The notes: generated by a model from the sequence alone, not told the origin. 64,000 nt of DNA from Massilimicrobiota sp. An134 (GCF_002160815.1 NZ_NFLH01000007.1:1-64000); one strand, 5' to 3'. Positions 44,457 to 53,900 are shown, counted from the stretch's first letter. Numbers and translations are program-made.

Positions 44457-45839
44457 GAATTTTAAGTTTCTTGGTGTTCTTGGGAATGGTTCAACATCTC
44501 TAATGTTTTGCATACCTGTCAAATACATTAAGAAACGGTCAAATCCTAGTCCAAATCCAGCATGTTTACATCCACCAAATCTTCTTAAATCCATATACCA
44601 TTGAAGTCCTTCTTTAGACATTTGTTTTTCATCCATGATTTTTTCTAGAACTTCATATCTTTCTTCACGCTGACTTCCACCAACTAATTCTCCAATTCCT
44701 GGCACCAGCAAATCACATGCTGCAACAGTCTTGCCATCATCATTTAAACGCATATAGAAAGCTTTAATTTCTTTTGGATAATCTGTTAAGAACACTGGTC
44801 CACCTACAATTTTTTCACAGATATAGCGTTCATGTTCACTATTGAGGTCCATACCCCATTCAACTTTATTTTCAAACTTAACATCGGCCTGTTTTAAAAT
44901 ATCAATAGCTTCTGTATATGTCATACGTTTAAATTCACTATTTCTAACATGAGTAATTCTTTGAATACATTCTTTATCAATCATCTGTTCAAAGAATTTC
45001 ATTTCTTCAGGTGCATTTTCTAAAACATAGTCAATACAGTATTTGACCATATCTTCAATTAAATCCATATCATCTTCTAAATCTGCAAAAGCAATTTCTG
45101 GTTCAATCATCCAGAATTCACTAGCATGACGTGATGTATTTGAATTTTCAGCTCTAAAAGCTGGTCCAAATGTATAAACATCTCTAAAAGCCATACAGAA
45201 TGCTTCGACATGTAATTGTCCTGTTACGGTTAAAAACGCTTCTTTACCAAAGAAATCTTTATCAAATTCAGTATTATCAATGGTTGTTGCTCTAAACATT
45301 TCTCCAGCACCTTCACCATCATTACTTGTAATAATTGGTGTATGCACATAAACAAAACCTTGTGACTGGAAAAATTCATGAATAGCCATTGATAAAACAC
45401 TTCTTAATCTAAAAATAGCGTAAAATGTATTAGCACGTGGACGAAGATGAGGAATTTCTCTCATATATTCAAAAGAATGTCTTTTCTTTTGAAGTGGAAA
45501 ATCTTCATCACATGCACCTTCTACAACAACTTGTGTTGCTTCAATTTCAAAAGGCTGTTTAGCTTCAGGTGTGAGTTTTAATTTTCCTAAAACACGAATA
45601 GCACTTCCCGTACTGATATGTTTGATATCATCATAATTTGATAAAGTTTCCTGTAAATATACAATCTGGCAGTTTCTAAAATATGTTCCATCGTTTAAAG
45701 CTATAAAACCAACTTTTCCATTATCACGATTTGTACGTACCCATCCATCTAATTCAACATATTCTAAACCTTCAGTTTCAAAATCTTCCCCAGATAAAAC
45801 CATTTCATACAATTCTCTGACTGTCATAAATTCAAACAT
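44454..45839 (-). CDS. asnS: Asparaginyl-tRNA synthetase
   Basis: Class II synthetase that charges tRNA-Asn. The 461 residues have an N-terminal OB-fold anticodon domain ([17 protein letters not shown]) and a catalytic domain with motif 2 [21 protein letters not shown] and motif 3 [15 protein letters not shown]. An Asn-specific T-box leader precedes it. The presence of AsnRS suggests that direct charging is used. Confidence 0.96.
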   Translation of the reverse strand: MFEFMTVRELYEMVLSGEDFETEGLEYVELDGWVRTNRDNGKVGFIALNDGTYFRNCQIVYLQETLSNYDDIKHISTGSAIRVLGKLKLTPEAKQPFEIEATQVVVEGACDEDFPLQKKRHSFEYMREIPHLRPRANTFYAIFRLRSVLSMAIHEFFQSQGFVYVHTPIITSNDGEGAGEMFRATTIDNTEFDKDFFGKEAFLTVTGQLHVEAFCMAFRDVYTFGPAFRAENSNTSRHASEFWMIEPEIAFADLEDDMDLIEDMVKYCIDYVLENAPEEMKFFEQMIDKECIQRITHVRNSEFKRMTYTEAIDILKQADVKFENKVEWGMDLNSEHERYICEKIVGGPVFLTDYPKEIKAFYMRLNDDGKTVAACDLLVPGIGELVGGSQREERYEVLEKIMDEKQMSKEGLQWYMDLRRFGGCKHAGFGLGFDRFLMYLTGMQNIRDVEPFPRTPRNLKF

Positions 45840-45861
45840 TAATCTCTCTCCTCCTTTTTAT

Positions 45862-46085
45862 AAAAAAAGCCGTTCCTAAAAGGAACGACTATAATATCGC
45901 GGTACCATCCTCATTCATATTCATCATGAATATGCTCTCTTACCATAACGCTGTTTAGCGGGATAGTCTACTTACATTTCTCCTATCCGGTTCATTGAGT
46001 GTTCCATATTATAACAGTTTCTTTTGCTTACACCATCCAAAAGTCGCTATCAAACTTCACTATAATACGTTCTCAAATCATTACC
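45862..46085 (-). ncRNA. T-box leader of asnS (tRNA-Asn sensing)
   Basis: Reading the minus strand, an apical Stem I hairpin (TTTTGGATGGTGTAAGCAAAA), a Stem I 3' strand, an AAC triplet (46001-46003) in the specifier position and the T-box core AGGATGGTACCGCG (45899-45912) occur in order. A terminator stem CGTTCCT/AGGAACG with seven T lies before the asnS start. AAC codes for Asn, agreeing with the gene. Confidence 0.88.
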
Positions 46086-46128
46086 TGTACATCTATTATT
46101 AACATCTTTCTCACAAAATTTCAATACT

Positions 46129-46767
46129 TTATTCATCATTGACATGCATTTTTAAAATCAATTCCTGAATAGCCACAACAACATCGACTGTCTGTACAAC
46201 AACATCACTATGAACTGTAAAATGTGTATGCGTAAAATCTACAATTCCTTTAATGCCTAAATCCATTAAACGATCGACTGTTTCCTGAACATTTTCACTA
46301 ATAGCCAATATCGCAATCTTGCAGCCTTGAGGAAATGTTTTTTCCAAATCATCAATATGATAAAGTTTAACCCCAAAGCGTTCTCCAACTTTATTTTGAT
46401 CCAAATCATAACCACACACAATTTTTCCAACTGTATATTGCCAACGATTATATTTTAAGATGGCACTTCCTAAGTTACCAACACCAATCAAAATAATCGA
46501 TTCATCTAACCCTAAACCAAGAACATTATTAAGAATATTGATAATTTCCTTTGTATCATATCCGATACCACGTTTACCTAATGTTTCTTTGTGTGTCAAA
46601 AAACTAAAATCACGACGAATGGTTGTATCCAAGATTCCTGTTGCTTCAGATAATTCACTTGATAAAAAGTTGTTTTGCCCTTCATGTTGCATATTACGCA
46701 ATGCCTTTAAATAAACGGGAAAACGTGACATTGTTGCTTTTGAAATTTTATGCTGTTTTTTTTCCAT
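46129..46767 (-). CDS. rex: Redox-sensing transcriptional repressor Rex
   Basis: Rex binds DNA when the NADH/NAD ratio is low and releases it when NADH builds up. The 212 residues show an N-terminal winged helix (ISKATMSRFPVYLKALR, TTIRRDFSFL) and a Rossmann domain with GVGNLGSAIL. It likely controls fermentation genes such as lactate dehydrogenase; I saw no clear Rex box (TTGTGA-N6-TCACAA) upstream of those in this window. It shares one base with the tsaD stop. Confidence 0.95.
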   Translation of the reverse strand: MEKKQHKISKATMSRFPVYLKALRNMQHEGQNNFLSSELSEATGILDTTIRRDFSFLTHKETLGKRGIGYDTKEIINILNNVLGLGLDESIILIGVGNLGSAILKYNRWQYTVGKIVCGYDLDQNKVGERFGVKLYHIDDLEKTFPQGCKIAILAISENVQETVDRLMDLGIKGIVDFTHTHFTVHSDVVVQTVDVVVAIQELILKMHVNDE

Positions 46768-47777
46768 TAAGATTCACCAAGACTTTCCTCTTCTAAATCA
46801 TATGACGGTTTGACCATTAAGTCAAGTGATGAAAATTTCTGATGTTCAAACATCACACGTGCTGCCGAAGCAATCATAGCTGCATTATCTGTGCAATAGC
46901 GCATTGGTGGAAATAAAACAGGTATCTCACTACGCTTTGTCAGTGCTTGTCTTAATCCCTGATTTGCACTGACTCCCCCAGCCACGATAATCTGTTTAAC
47001 ATGATAATCCTGAGCCGCTTTGATTGTTTTAGAAACCAGAACATCAACAGCAACTTCCTGAAAAGAACATGCTAAATCTTGAGGAATAATCTCTTCACCA
47101 CGCTGTGATGCATTATGACAAAGATTAATCACTGCTGATTTTAAACCACTAAAAGAAAAATTATAGCTTTCATCATTCATGGGTAATGGCAAAGCATAAG
47201 TATGTTTTCCTTCTTTGGCCATACGATCAATAACCGGTCCTCCTGGATAAGGCAAATGCAATACACGTCCAACCTTATCGTAAGCTTCTCCAATCGCATC
47301 ATCTAAAGTCTGACCAATGACTTCAAATGAAAATTCATGTTTCATATAAACAAGTTCACTATGCCCACCACTGACAACTAGACACAAACATGGATATTGA
47401 ATGTCTTCGACAAGTTCATTAGCATAAATATGTCCAGCAATATGATGAACACCAATCAATGGTTTATGATAAGCTAATGCCAATGTTTTGGCAGCCTGCA
47501 TCCCAACATGTAAAGATCCGACCAGTCCAGGCCCTTTGGTAACGGCAATGGCATCTATATCCTGCATATTGATTTGGGCTTCATTTAAGGCTGTCTTTAA
47601 GACAGTCGATACACATTCTACGTGCATACGACTGGCAATTTCTGGAACAACTCCACCAAACATACGATGTGTATCAATTTGTGATGCGACAACATTGCAT
47701 AAGAGTTCACGTTTATCCTTTAAAATCGCCACTGCCATTTCATCGCAACTTGATTCAATTGCTAAAATAAGACTCAT
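46767..47777 (-). CDS. tsaD: tRNA N6-threonylcarbamoyladenosine transferase subunit TsaD
   Basis: Catalytic subunit for t6A37 in tRNAs that read ANN codons. The 336 residues include AIESSCDEM, the metal-binding HHIAGHIYAN (two His) and GGHSELVY plus FSFSGLKSAV. It overlaps rimI by 4 bases and is in the standard cluster with tsaB and tsaE. Confidence 0.97.
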   Translation of the reverse strand: MSLILAIESSCDEMAVAILKDKRELLCNVVASQIDTHRMFGGVVPEIASRMHVECVSTVLKTALNEAQINMQDIDAIAVTKGPGLVGSLHVGMQAAKTLALAYHKPLIGVHHIAGHIYANELVEDIQYPCLCLVVSGGHSELVYMKHEFSFEVIGQTLDDAIGEAYDKVGRVLHLPYPGGPVIDRMAKEGKHTYALPLPMNDESYNFSFSGLKSAVINLCHNASQRGEEIIPQDLACSFQEVAVDVLVSKTIKAAQDYHVKQIIVAGGVSANQGLRQALTKRSEIPVLFPPMRYCTDNAAMIASAARVMFEHQKFSSLDLMVKPSYDLEEESLGES

Positions 47778-48223
47778 GCTTTTCCCTCCATTTCTTTTGT
47801 CATTAAATAAGCATCTTCATGATTATCCTGATAATAATCTCGACGTATGGATTGAATATCAAATCCATTTTTTTGATAAAGCGCAATCGCTTTTTGATTA
47901 GATTTTCGTACCTCTAAACTCATCATGTTTACACCTGCATCCCTGGCATAAGATAAAGCAAATTCTAAAAGCTTTTGTCCATAACCATGAGATTGTTCTT
48001 CTTTTTTTATCCCAATAGATGCAATTTGTGCCTGCTCATACATCACCCAAAGATCAACATATCCAATGATTTCCATTTCTTTTTTTAAAACAAAAATATG
48101 TGCAAATGGATTTTCTAACAATTCGTATTCAAAATCTTCTTTTGACCAAGGTGATGTCATTAAAGTGTGTTCTAACTGCACGAGCGTCTCAATTTCTTCT
48201 GACTGTAAAGCTTCTATAAGCAT
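47774..48223 (-). CDS. rimI: Ribosomal protein S18 alanine N-acetyltransferase (RimI)
   Basis: A 149-residue GNAT enzyme with EEQSHGYGQKLLEFAL (acetyl-CoA loop, near 75-90) and YQKNGF, located between tsaB and tsaD as in many Firmicutes. By family it acetylates the N-terminus of a ribosomal protein. Confidence 0.9.
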   Translation of the reverse strand: MLIEALQSEEIETLVQLEHTLMTSPWSKEDFEYELLENPFAHIFVLKKEMEIIGYVDLWVMYEQAQIASIGIKKEEQSHGYGQKLLEFALSYARDAGVNMMSLEVRKSNQKAIALYQKNGFDIQSIRRDYYQDNHEDAYLMTKEMEGKA

Positions 48224-48819
48224 ATTTTTTTAGCCTCAACATCTTTAAGATAACGTGGTACTAAAGCATCAACATTTTGCACTATTGATGTCTGCTTGGC
48301 TAATTCATGTAAATTTTTAGCCAAATCAACCGTATTAGGTTCATACCCCACAACTTCATTTTGTCCAACAACTTGAAAATCACTATAATCTTGCATAAAT
48401 TGTGGAAACTGTTGAATATCTATCATTTGTTCTGGAATAACTGCTTGTCCATTTTCATAAGCACAGACAAAAACTTTTTGACTACGTGCATCAATCACAG
48501 ATACACATTTTTGTAAACCTGCATAAGCTGCTAAAGAAGAAATAGCTTTGATATGTACTGAAGAAATAACACTTAATGTTTTTGCTATTGTTAAAGCAAC
48601 TCTTTCTCCTGTATAAGAACCAGGTCCTAATGTAATGACCATTTCATCAATATCCAGTAATTCCTTTTGATGTTTTTCTAATAATTTTTGAAGATAGGGA
48701 ATTGCATTTTCTGATTGGCGTTTAGACCCCATTTCCTGAAGAGATGACAAACATTGATCATCTTCATATAAAGCAACCATTAAATATTGATTCGATGTAT
48801 CCATTATAAGCTGTAACAT
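48214..48819 (-). CDS. tsaB: t6A synthesis partner TsaB
   Basis: A 201-residue ASKHA-fold protein that supports TsaD. Signature segments are LIMDTSNQYLMVALYED, LGPGSYTGERVAL and VIDARSQKVFVCAY. It overlaps its neighbours in the cluster. Confidence 0.95.
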   Translation of the reverse strand: MLQLIMDTSNQYLMVALYEDDQCLSSLQEMGSKRQSENAIPYLQKLLEKHQKELLDIDEMVITLGPGSYTGERVALTIAKTLSVISSVHIKAISSLAAYAGLQKCVSVIDARSQKVFVCAYENGQAVIPEQMIDIQQFPQFMQDYSDFQVVGQNEVVGYEPNTVDLAKNLHELAKQTSIVQNVDALVPRYLKDVEAKKICL

Positions 48820-49256
48820 ATTTTCATCTCCTCCAATAATTGCTGATATTTTTCTCCATAAGGTACAAATGTCATTCGACGTGTCTGATCACTATTTTTT
48901 GTCATATGTATTTCTAATCTTTCTTGAGGTAATATATCTTGAATATACATTGGCCATTCAATAACACAAACACCATCATTTTCAAACATTTCTTCAAATC
49001 CTAATTCTTCATTTTCGCCTTCTAAACGATAAGCATCAAAATGATATAAAGGCCATCTTCCCTGATATTCCTTCACAATCGTAAAAGTTGGTGAATTAAT
49101 AATCTTTTTAACACCTAGACCTTTTCCAATTCCTTTTGTAAATGTTGTTTTACCAACACCTAAATCTCCTTCTAATGTAATCACAGCATTAGGAAATAAG
49201 TGTTTAGCAAGTTCTTCTCCAAAATCAATCATATCTTGTTCATTTTGAAAATCCAC
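48804..49256 (-). CDS. tsaE: t6A synthesis ATPase TsaE (GTG start)
   Basis: A P-loop ATPase of about 150 residues with GDLGVGKTTFTKGIG and SPTFTIVKEY and the family's FDAYRLE. The start is taken at GTG 49254-49256, which has AGGAGAG 6-8 bases upstream; the longer frame to 49316 extends into the upstream gene without a site. It is the first gene of the tsa cluster after the DUF402 gene, which it overlaps by 17 bases. Confidence 0.93.
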   Translation of the reverse strand: MDFQNEQDMIDFGEELAKHLFPNAVITLEGDLGVGKTTFTKGIGKGLGVKKIINSPTFTIVKEYQGRWPLYHFDAYRLEGENEELGFEEMFENDGVCVIEWPMYIQDILPQERLEIHMTKNSDQTRRMTFVPYGEKYQQLLEEMKICYSL

Positions 49257-49803
49257 GATGATCTCTCCTTTTTTTATAATTTCCACTTTGATAATAATGA
49301 TACCAATGTTGTGCAAAACCAGGTCTAAAAGGTCCTGCCATATTCATAGCCATCTCAATCAGCTGATCTAGCTGCTGATATAATATCTCATCTAGTTCTT
49401 GACCATAATTCATCATCATTTTATGTTGCTGGTATTCTTCTTCATCTAATATTTTATATTTATAATCTGGAAAAACCTTTAAATCTAAATCATAATCAAT
49501 GTATTTTAAAGCTTCTCCATCATACAATGTTGGTGATGCAATATTACAATAAAAATGCACCCCTGTTTTACGAATCATACAAATGACATTATACCATTTT
49601 CGCTTAGGGAAATAACAAATAGCTGGTTCTCTTGTATACCATTTACGTCCATCTGATTCCGTAACAAGCGTTCTATTATTCACCACAATAAAATGATATG
49701 GTGTTTCTTCTAAAACAAGTCCTTTATCCCAACAGCGATGAATGCTTCCATCATGTTTATAACAATGAATAAGGATATTTTGACCAACAAATGTCTTATT
49801 CAT
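49240..49803 (-). CDS. DUF402 family protein (YgaC/Ntdp-like phosphatase)
   Basis: A 187-residue protein with the DUF402 core: HFYCNIASPTLY, then IDYDLDLKVFPDYKYKILDEEEY, where the clustered Asp and Glu bind metal. Relatives in Gram-positive bacteria hydrolyse nucleoside tri- and diphosphates. The ATG at 49803 has AGAGG upstream and is preferred over a TTG at 49809. It leads the tsa cluster. Confidence 0.88.
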   Translation of the reverse strand: MNKTFVGQNILIHCYKHDGSIHRCWDKGLVLEETPYHFIVVNNRTLVTESDGRKWYTREPAICYFPKRKWYNVICMIRKTGVHFYCNIASPTLYDGEALKYIDYDLDLKVFPDYKYKILDEEEYQQHKMMMNYGQELDEILYQQLDQLIEMAMNMAGPFRPGFAQHWYHYYQSGNYKKRRDHRGFSK

Positions 49804-49887
49804 AATCAATAACCTCTTTCTATAACAGAAATATTATACACAAGTTATACTCTTTTTTAAAGCAAATTTACTATTTTCTATATAGTA

Positions 49888-49984
49888 AAAAAATCTCTCA
49901 ATACTGAGAGATTACATAAACGCTCTTTTTAAACGAGGATATAACAATGGAACATCAACCATAAACAATATAAGCGATGGTGCA
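49888..49984 (-). pseudogene. Duplicated 3' fragment of thiT with its terminator
   Basis: Ninety-seven bases match 51800-51896, the end of the thiT-like gene plus its terminator. The first 60 or so are identical and the rest diverge (about 9 differences). The fragment still encodes VPLLYPRLKRAFM and the stop, but nothing in frame upstream. The stretch from 49985 to 50449 holds no gene that I can support. Confidence 0.75.
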
Positions 49985-50449
49985 GAAAAATGAACAAACA
50001 ACATGACAATTGTACAGTTAGTTCAATTTGATAAAAAAATTTATATATTACTTGTAATCGCAAATAATATTCCATAGCGATTTTACAATACTGTATCAAG
50101 CCAAAAAGGCATGAAATCATGCACTAAAAAATATAAAACAATTTCCAGAAGATTTTTGTTTTCAACTTACAAAAAAGAAAATGAAACTTTTCAATACCAG
50201 ATTAACACCTCAAAAATATGAGATGAATCATTAACCAATACATTCGTAGTGTTAACGTACTTGTTTCCATATATCATTGATCAAAAATGTTTTTCTTTAG
50301 ATATTCTATTTAGCTTTACTTCTGCAACAGATATACCTACTATCACAATAAAAAGCAGACATGACAAAAGACATCATTCCTAAAAATATTTTTAATTGTG
50401 CTCTTAATTATTTAATATGCCATTTATAATAACAACATATTTATCTTTT

Positions 50450-51040
50450 TTATTTCCAATAAACATTTTTAATACACACTTCATTCAGGTCTCCTAAATA
50501 TCGAATATCATTATATACTATGAACGATTCAAGAGTATATTTTTTCCCAATTTTTAACAATGATAAAATAAGATATTCATTACTATTCACCTTAAAATAA
50601 AAATAATCCCCTTTCAAAGAACTGTTAATCAATCGTTCTTCTCTATTTTCTTTCATCCTTGGCTTTTTTGATATATTATTAAAAAAATATGGTAACCATT
50701 CAATTCTTGATAATATCATATCCCATGTAATATGTTTATGATTTGCTGTTGGTCTATTTCGTCTAATTCTATTCTCGAACATATCTAAATCAATCTCATT
50801 ATTCAATAAAATTTGAAATCCATTCTTCCCTTTATATTTTGATTTATGCCTTTGTTTATCATAAGCATATTGTAAACCAATTAAATGAGGTAGCTGTGTA
50901 GTACTGATCTTTATTTGCAACACTTTATCAACCGTTTCAATACAAAGAATTTTATTATCAAATTGACAGAAGTATAATGCATATTCATGAAAAGAATAGC
51001 TTCTCATATCAATTCTATTTCTTGCTTTGTTTAATTTCAT
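50450..51040 (-). CDS. Hypothetical protein, possibly PBECR4-like nuclease
   Basis: A 196-residue, Lys/Asn/Tyr-rich protein with no signal peptide. The segment KISTTQLPHLIGLQYAYDKQ near residue 48 resembles the HLxGL motif of PBECR4 domains, nuclease relatives found in phage and conflict proteins; I give this low weight. It lies between the thiT fragment and a structured RNA, with no identifiable immunity gene next to it. Low GC and position suggest an acquired gene. Confidence 0.5.
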   Translation of the reverse strand: MKLNKARNRIDMRSYSFHEYALYFCQFDNKILCIETVDKVLQIKISTTQLPHLIGLQYAYDKQRHKSKYKGKNGFQILLNNEIDLDMFENRIRRNRPTANHKHITWDMILSRIEWLPYFFNNISKKPRMKENREERLINSSLKGDYFYFKVNSNEYLILSLLKIGKKYTLESFIVYNDIRYLGDLNEVCIKNVYWK

Positions 51041-51065
51041 ATTTTTATTCCTCTTTTAAGCACTG

Positions 51066-51318
51066 AAAAAGGGATTGTAAAACAATCCCTCTATTCAGAA
51101 AGTCTGAGCCAAATTTAGGAAATGGCTAGTTCCAGGGCTGTAGTATTTGTTTTTGCGCCCGCCACAGTCGGGTCCCCATCGACTTTCGAATGATCACATC
51201 TTCGTTTAAAACGAAATGTCGCAGATGAAATAACTGTCATCCTCAGCAATTATATTATGGATAATCTTATCCATTCATATACTTATTTTCTTCGAAATTA
51301 AATATTCCTTTTAATTCC
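51066..51318 (-). ncRNA. Structured non-coding RNA, possibly raiA motif
   Basis: The minus strand has an extended -10 promoter (TGTG-TATAAT at 51325-51330) and a strong terminator (AGGGATTGT/ACAATCCCT then T, 51070-51090). Between them is a GC-rich, folded region with no ORF: GAAAGTC pairs with GACTTTC around a core containing GGGGACCCG, CCCGACTGTGGCGGG, GGGC...GCCC and AGCCA...TGGCT stems. Size (about 250 bases) and the core recall the raiA RNA, widespread in Firmicutes. I could not check this against a covariance model; function is unknown. Confidence 0.65.
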
Positions 51319-51572
51319 ACATTCATTATAACACATTTTCTAGAAAACTCTAGAGATTAATACAAAATCTTTCTAACAAAATCAAATCAGTAAATTCTGC
51401 CTAAAGCCTACTCTAAAACAATGATAAACTCTTTATCGAAGCAACACTAGCTTTTAAAGCCACAATAAAAAATTATCCCTTGACATATCTATTATAAATA
51501 ACGTTAAGAGGTGTTTCAATCATCAAATTTGAATGAACTTCCTTTATACAACATACTTATAACAAAACGACT

Positions 51573-51734
51573 TTATTTGTCCATGGCAATCACCAATTCA
51601 TTTCTAGTCGAAATAAAATCTATTTCTTTCCATTGTTTTTCATAGTCCTTTTCTTTAACGTCATTTAAGACAATATGAGATAAAAAGACTGTTTTGAGTA
51701 GGAATGATATGATCAACATGTTTGTTAATTTCAT
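51573..51734 (-). CDS. Possible 53-residue protein or gene fragment
   Basis: An ORF of 53 codons: a hydrophobic N-terminus, then NDVKEKDYEKQWKEIDFIST and RNELVIAMDK. The charged second half looks like real coding sequence, perhaps the C-terminus of a lost gene. There is only a weak ribosome binding site. The stretch from 51319 to 51572 otherwise holds nothing I can support. Confidence 0.3.
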   Translation of the reverse strand: MKLTNMLIISFLLKTVFLSHIVLNDVKEKDYEKQWKEIDFISTRNELVIAMDK

Positions 51735-51799
51735 GTGTCTACCATAGTGGAATCATATCACTTCACTATCCACTCCATACGGACTTTTTACGATATATT

Positions 51800-51896
51800 A
51801 AAAAATCTCTCAATACTGAGAGATTACATAAACGCTCTTTTTAAACGAGGATATAACAATGGAACAACAATCATACATAATATAAGTGTTGGTGCA
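51800..51896 (-). repeat. Intact copy of the 97-bp direct repeat (thiT 3' end and terminator)
   Basis: Second copy of the segment at 49888-49984, in the same orientation and 1912 bases apart. It includes the thiT terminator, a 9-bp stem AATCTCTCA/TGAGAGATT followed by T on the minus strand. Confidence 0.85.
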
Positions 51897-52372
51897 ACAT
51901 AGATAATATTATATCCTAATGAATAAACAATTGGATTCATACCTTCTGGTGCATAACTTGCAAACAAGAAAGCGCCTGAAGCAAAATGAGATAAGTATTT
52001 TAAAAACATGACAAAAACAATACCCCAGCAAATAGGAAGGTTTCCAATTTTCTGTGTTTTCATCAAAGGTGTTAATCCACATACTGCAAGTGGTAATACA
52101 TAATCAAGTAAAACTGACCATGGTCCATAGTAAGTTGCTAAACCTAAGACAAACTGTAAAATAGATACCCCTATTCCACAAATGACACCATATCCAGCTC
52201 CCATTAAATAACCACATAACATGATGGCAATGACATCAACAGAGATTGTTCCTCCCTGTGGTAAAGAAGGAATAATTTCATTCACATAGCTCAAAATCAG
52301 TGTAATAGCCATAAACATTGCAAGCTGACACATACTTTTGACTGTGAAATCAACTTTTAAAATTTTTTTCAT
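51824..52372 (-). CDS. thiT: Thiamine ECF transporter S component ThiT
   Basis: A 182-residue, six-helix membrane protein that binds thiamine and is energised by an ECF module encoded elsewhere. The ThiT pattern is seen: LPQGGTISVDVIAIMLCGYL, YYGPWSVLLDYVLPL and, later, CHFASGAFLF-type residues in the fourth helix. It is controlled by a TPP riboswitch, which agrees with the substrate. GGGGATC precedes the ATG at 52372; the longer frame to 52402 lacks a site. Confidence 0.93.
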   Translation of the reverse strand: MKKILKVDFTVKSMCQLAMFMAITLILSYVNEIIPSLPQGGTISVDVIAIMLCGYLMGAGYGVICGIGVSILQFVLGLATYYGPWSVLLDYVLPLAVCGLTPLMKTQKIGNLPICWGIVFVMFLKYLSHFASGAFLFASYAPEGMNPIVYSLGYNIIYVAPTLILCMIVVPLLYPRLKRAFM

Positions 52373-52403
52373 AATTCGATCCCCTTTCATTGAAGCCAAC
52401 AAA

Positions 52404-52535
52404 TAAAAAAGACTTTTCTACCCACGTAAAAAAGTCACAAAAATCATTATTTGCACTCTCTACGCTGGCATTACCCAGTTCAGATCATAAGGGACAAGGT
52501 GAAAACCTTTCTCAGCAAATGCGCCCCTGGCTCAT
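52404..52535 (-). ncRNA. TPP riboswitch controlling thiT
   Basis: The minus strand shows the thi box: GAGCCAGGGGCGC, CTGAGA, CCCTTATGATCTG and AACTGGGTAATGCCAGCG, in order (aptamer 52453-52535). A terminator stem GACTTTT/AAAAGTC with seven T (52404-52436) follows. Thiamine pyrophosphate should stop transcription. Confidence 0.97.
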
Positions 52536-52539
52536 ATCT

Positions 52540-52568
52540 ATTATATTCTTTTTTAGAAAAAATACAAA
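52540..52568 (-). promoter_or_regulatory. Promoter of the TPP riboswitch
   Basis: TATAAT (52540-52545, minus strand) with a weak -35 (TTTGTA, 17 bases upstream). Confidence 0.5.
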
Positions 52569-52610
52569 TATTTTTTACAAAACATTTTTTCCTAGTTTTT
52601 TTATAAATAA

Positions 52611-52620
52611 ATGCTATAAT
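52611..52620 (+). promoter_or_regulatory. Promoter of ackA
   Basis: ATGCTATAAT is an extended -10 element about 30 bases upstream of the ackA start; the -35 is poor. Confidence 0.55.
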
Positions 52621-52648
52621 AAAAGGGAATTAAGGGAGGATAAGAAAA

Positions 52649-53839
52649 ATGGCAAAAATTATTGCAGTGAATGCTGGTAGTTCATCACTTAAATTTCAAT
52701 TATTTGAAATGGATGATGAAACAGTCATTACTTCTGGTGTTATTGAAAGAATTGGTTTAGAAGATTCTATTTTTACAATTAAATTCAATGGTGAAAAAGA
52801 TGTTCGTACTTTACCTATTCCAACACATAAAGAAGCTGTTCATTTATTATTAGATACATTATTAGAAAAGAATATCGTGTCTTCATTGGAAGACATTAAA
52901 GGTGTAGGACATAGAGTTGTACAAGGAGGTTCTTATTTTAAAGAATCTGCTATTATTGATGAAGATGTTGTCAGCAAGATTGATGAATTAAAATCATTAG
53001 CACCTTTACATAACCCTGCTCACTTAACAGGATATTATGCTTTTAAGGAAGCTATTCCAAATGCTGGTGCTGTTGCTGTATTTGATACTGCTTTCCATCA
53101 GACACTTGAACCAAGATGTTATATTTACCCAATTCCATATCGTTTCTATACTGATTATAAAGTGAGAAAATATGGTGCACATGGGACTTCACATTATTAT
53201 GTATCACAGAAAGTTATTGAAAAACTAGGTAACCCTGAACATTCTAAAATCATTGTTGCTCACTTAGGAGCTGGTGGTTCTTTAACAGCTGTCAAAGATG
53301 GAAAATCTATTAATACATCTATGGGATTTACACCATTAGCTGGAATTATGATGGGAACTCGTAGTGGAGATTTGGATCCTTCTATCATTGATTACTTGAT
53401 TGAACAAGTTGGTATGGATATGAAAGATGTCATTCATATGTTAAATAAAGAATCTGGATTACTTGGTGTATCAGGTGTATCAAGTGACTTTAGAGATGTA
53501 TTAAATGCTGCTAATGAAGGAAACGAAAGAGCTAAGTTAGCTATTGACATTTTCTTTAGAAGAGTTATTGCATACATTGGTAGATATTTTATTGCTTTAG
53601 GTGGATGTGATGCAATTGCCTTTACAGCTGGTATTGGAGAAAACTCTGCTTATGCTAGAAAAGAAATTCTATCATTAGTAAGTGAAGCATTAGGTATTGT
53701 TGTTGATGATGATGCTAATGAAAATGGTGAAGGTGAACGTTTAATTTCTAAACCTGAATCAAAAATCAAAGTTTATGTCATTCCTACAAATGAAGAACTT
53801 GTGATTGCCAGAGATACAAAACGTTTATTAAATCTATAA
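52649..53839 (+). CDS. ackA: Acetate kinase
   Basis: Converts acetyl phosphate and ADP to acetate and ATP, the energy-yielding last step of acetate fermentation. The 396 residues include VNAGSSSLKFQLF, the catalytic AHLGAGGSLT region and MMGTRSGDLDP, plus FTAGIGENSA near the C-terminus. A GGGAGG site precedes the ATG. No pta gene is adjacent. Confidence 0.98.
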   Translation: MAKIIAVNAGSSSLKFQLFEMDDETVITSGVIERIGLEDSIFTIKFNGEKDVRTLPIPTHKEAVHLLLDTLLEKNIVSSLEDIKGVGHRVVQGGSYFKESAIIDEDVVSKIDELKSLAPLHNPAHLTGYYAFKEAIPNAGAVAVFDTAFHQTLEPRCYIYPIPYRFYTDYKVRKYGAHGTSHYYVSQKVIEKLGNPEHSKIIVAHLGAGGSLTAVKDGKSINTSMGFTPLAGIMMGTRSGDLDPSIIDYLIEQVGMDMKDVIHMLNKESGLLGVSGVSSDFRDVLNAANEGNERAKLAIDIFFRRVIAYIGRYFIALGGCDAIAFTAGIGENSAYARKEILSLVSEALGIVVDDDANENGEGERLISKPESKIKVYVIPTNEELVIARDTKRLLNL

Positions 53840-53865
53840 AATAAAAAAACAATATAAAAGAAAAG

Positions 53866-53900
53866 AAGATGCATGGATCAAAATCCCTGCATCTTTTTCT
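53866..53900. terminator. Bidirectional terminator between ackA and the adhesin
   Basis: AAGATGCA pairs with TGCATCTT, with an inner GGAT/ATCC stem, followed by T on the plus strand; the minus strand is also pyrimidine-rich. Confidence 0.8.

Noticed and set aside
46004-46014. A TATAAT-like sequence on the minus strand within the asnS leader, as a promoter
   Set aside because: It forms the 3' strand of the T-box Stem I, pairing with bases near 46070, and a promoter there would remove the specifier.
49929-50120. Minus-strand ORF of 63 codons over the thiT fragment
   Set aside because: It is in a different frame from the recognisable thiT remnant and has no site or family resemblance.
52390-52680. 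A plus-strand ORF of 96 codons overlapping the TPP riboswitch and the start of ackA
   Set aside because: It runs antisense through the riboswitch and ends inside ackA in another frame, with no ribosome binding site.
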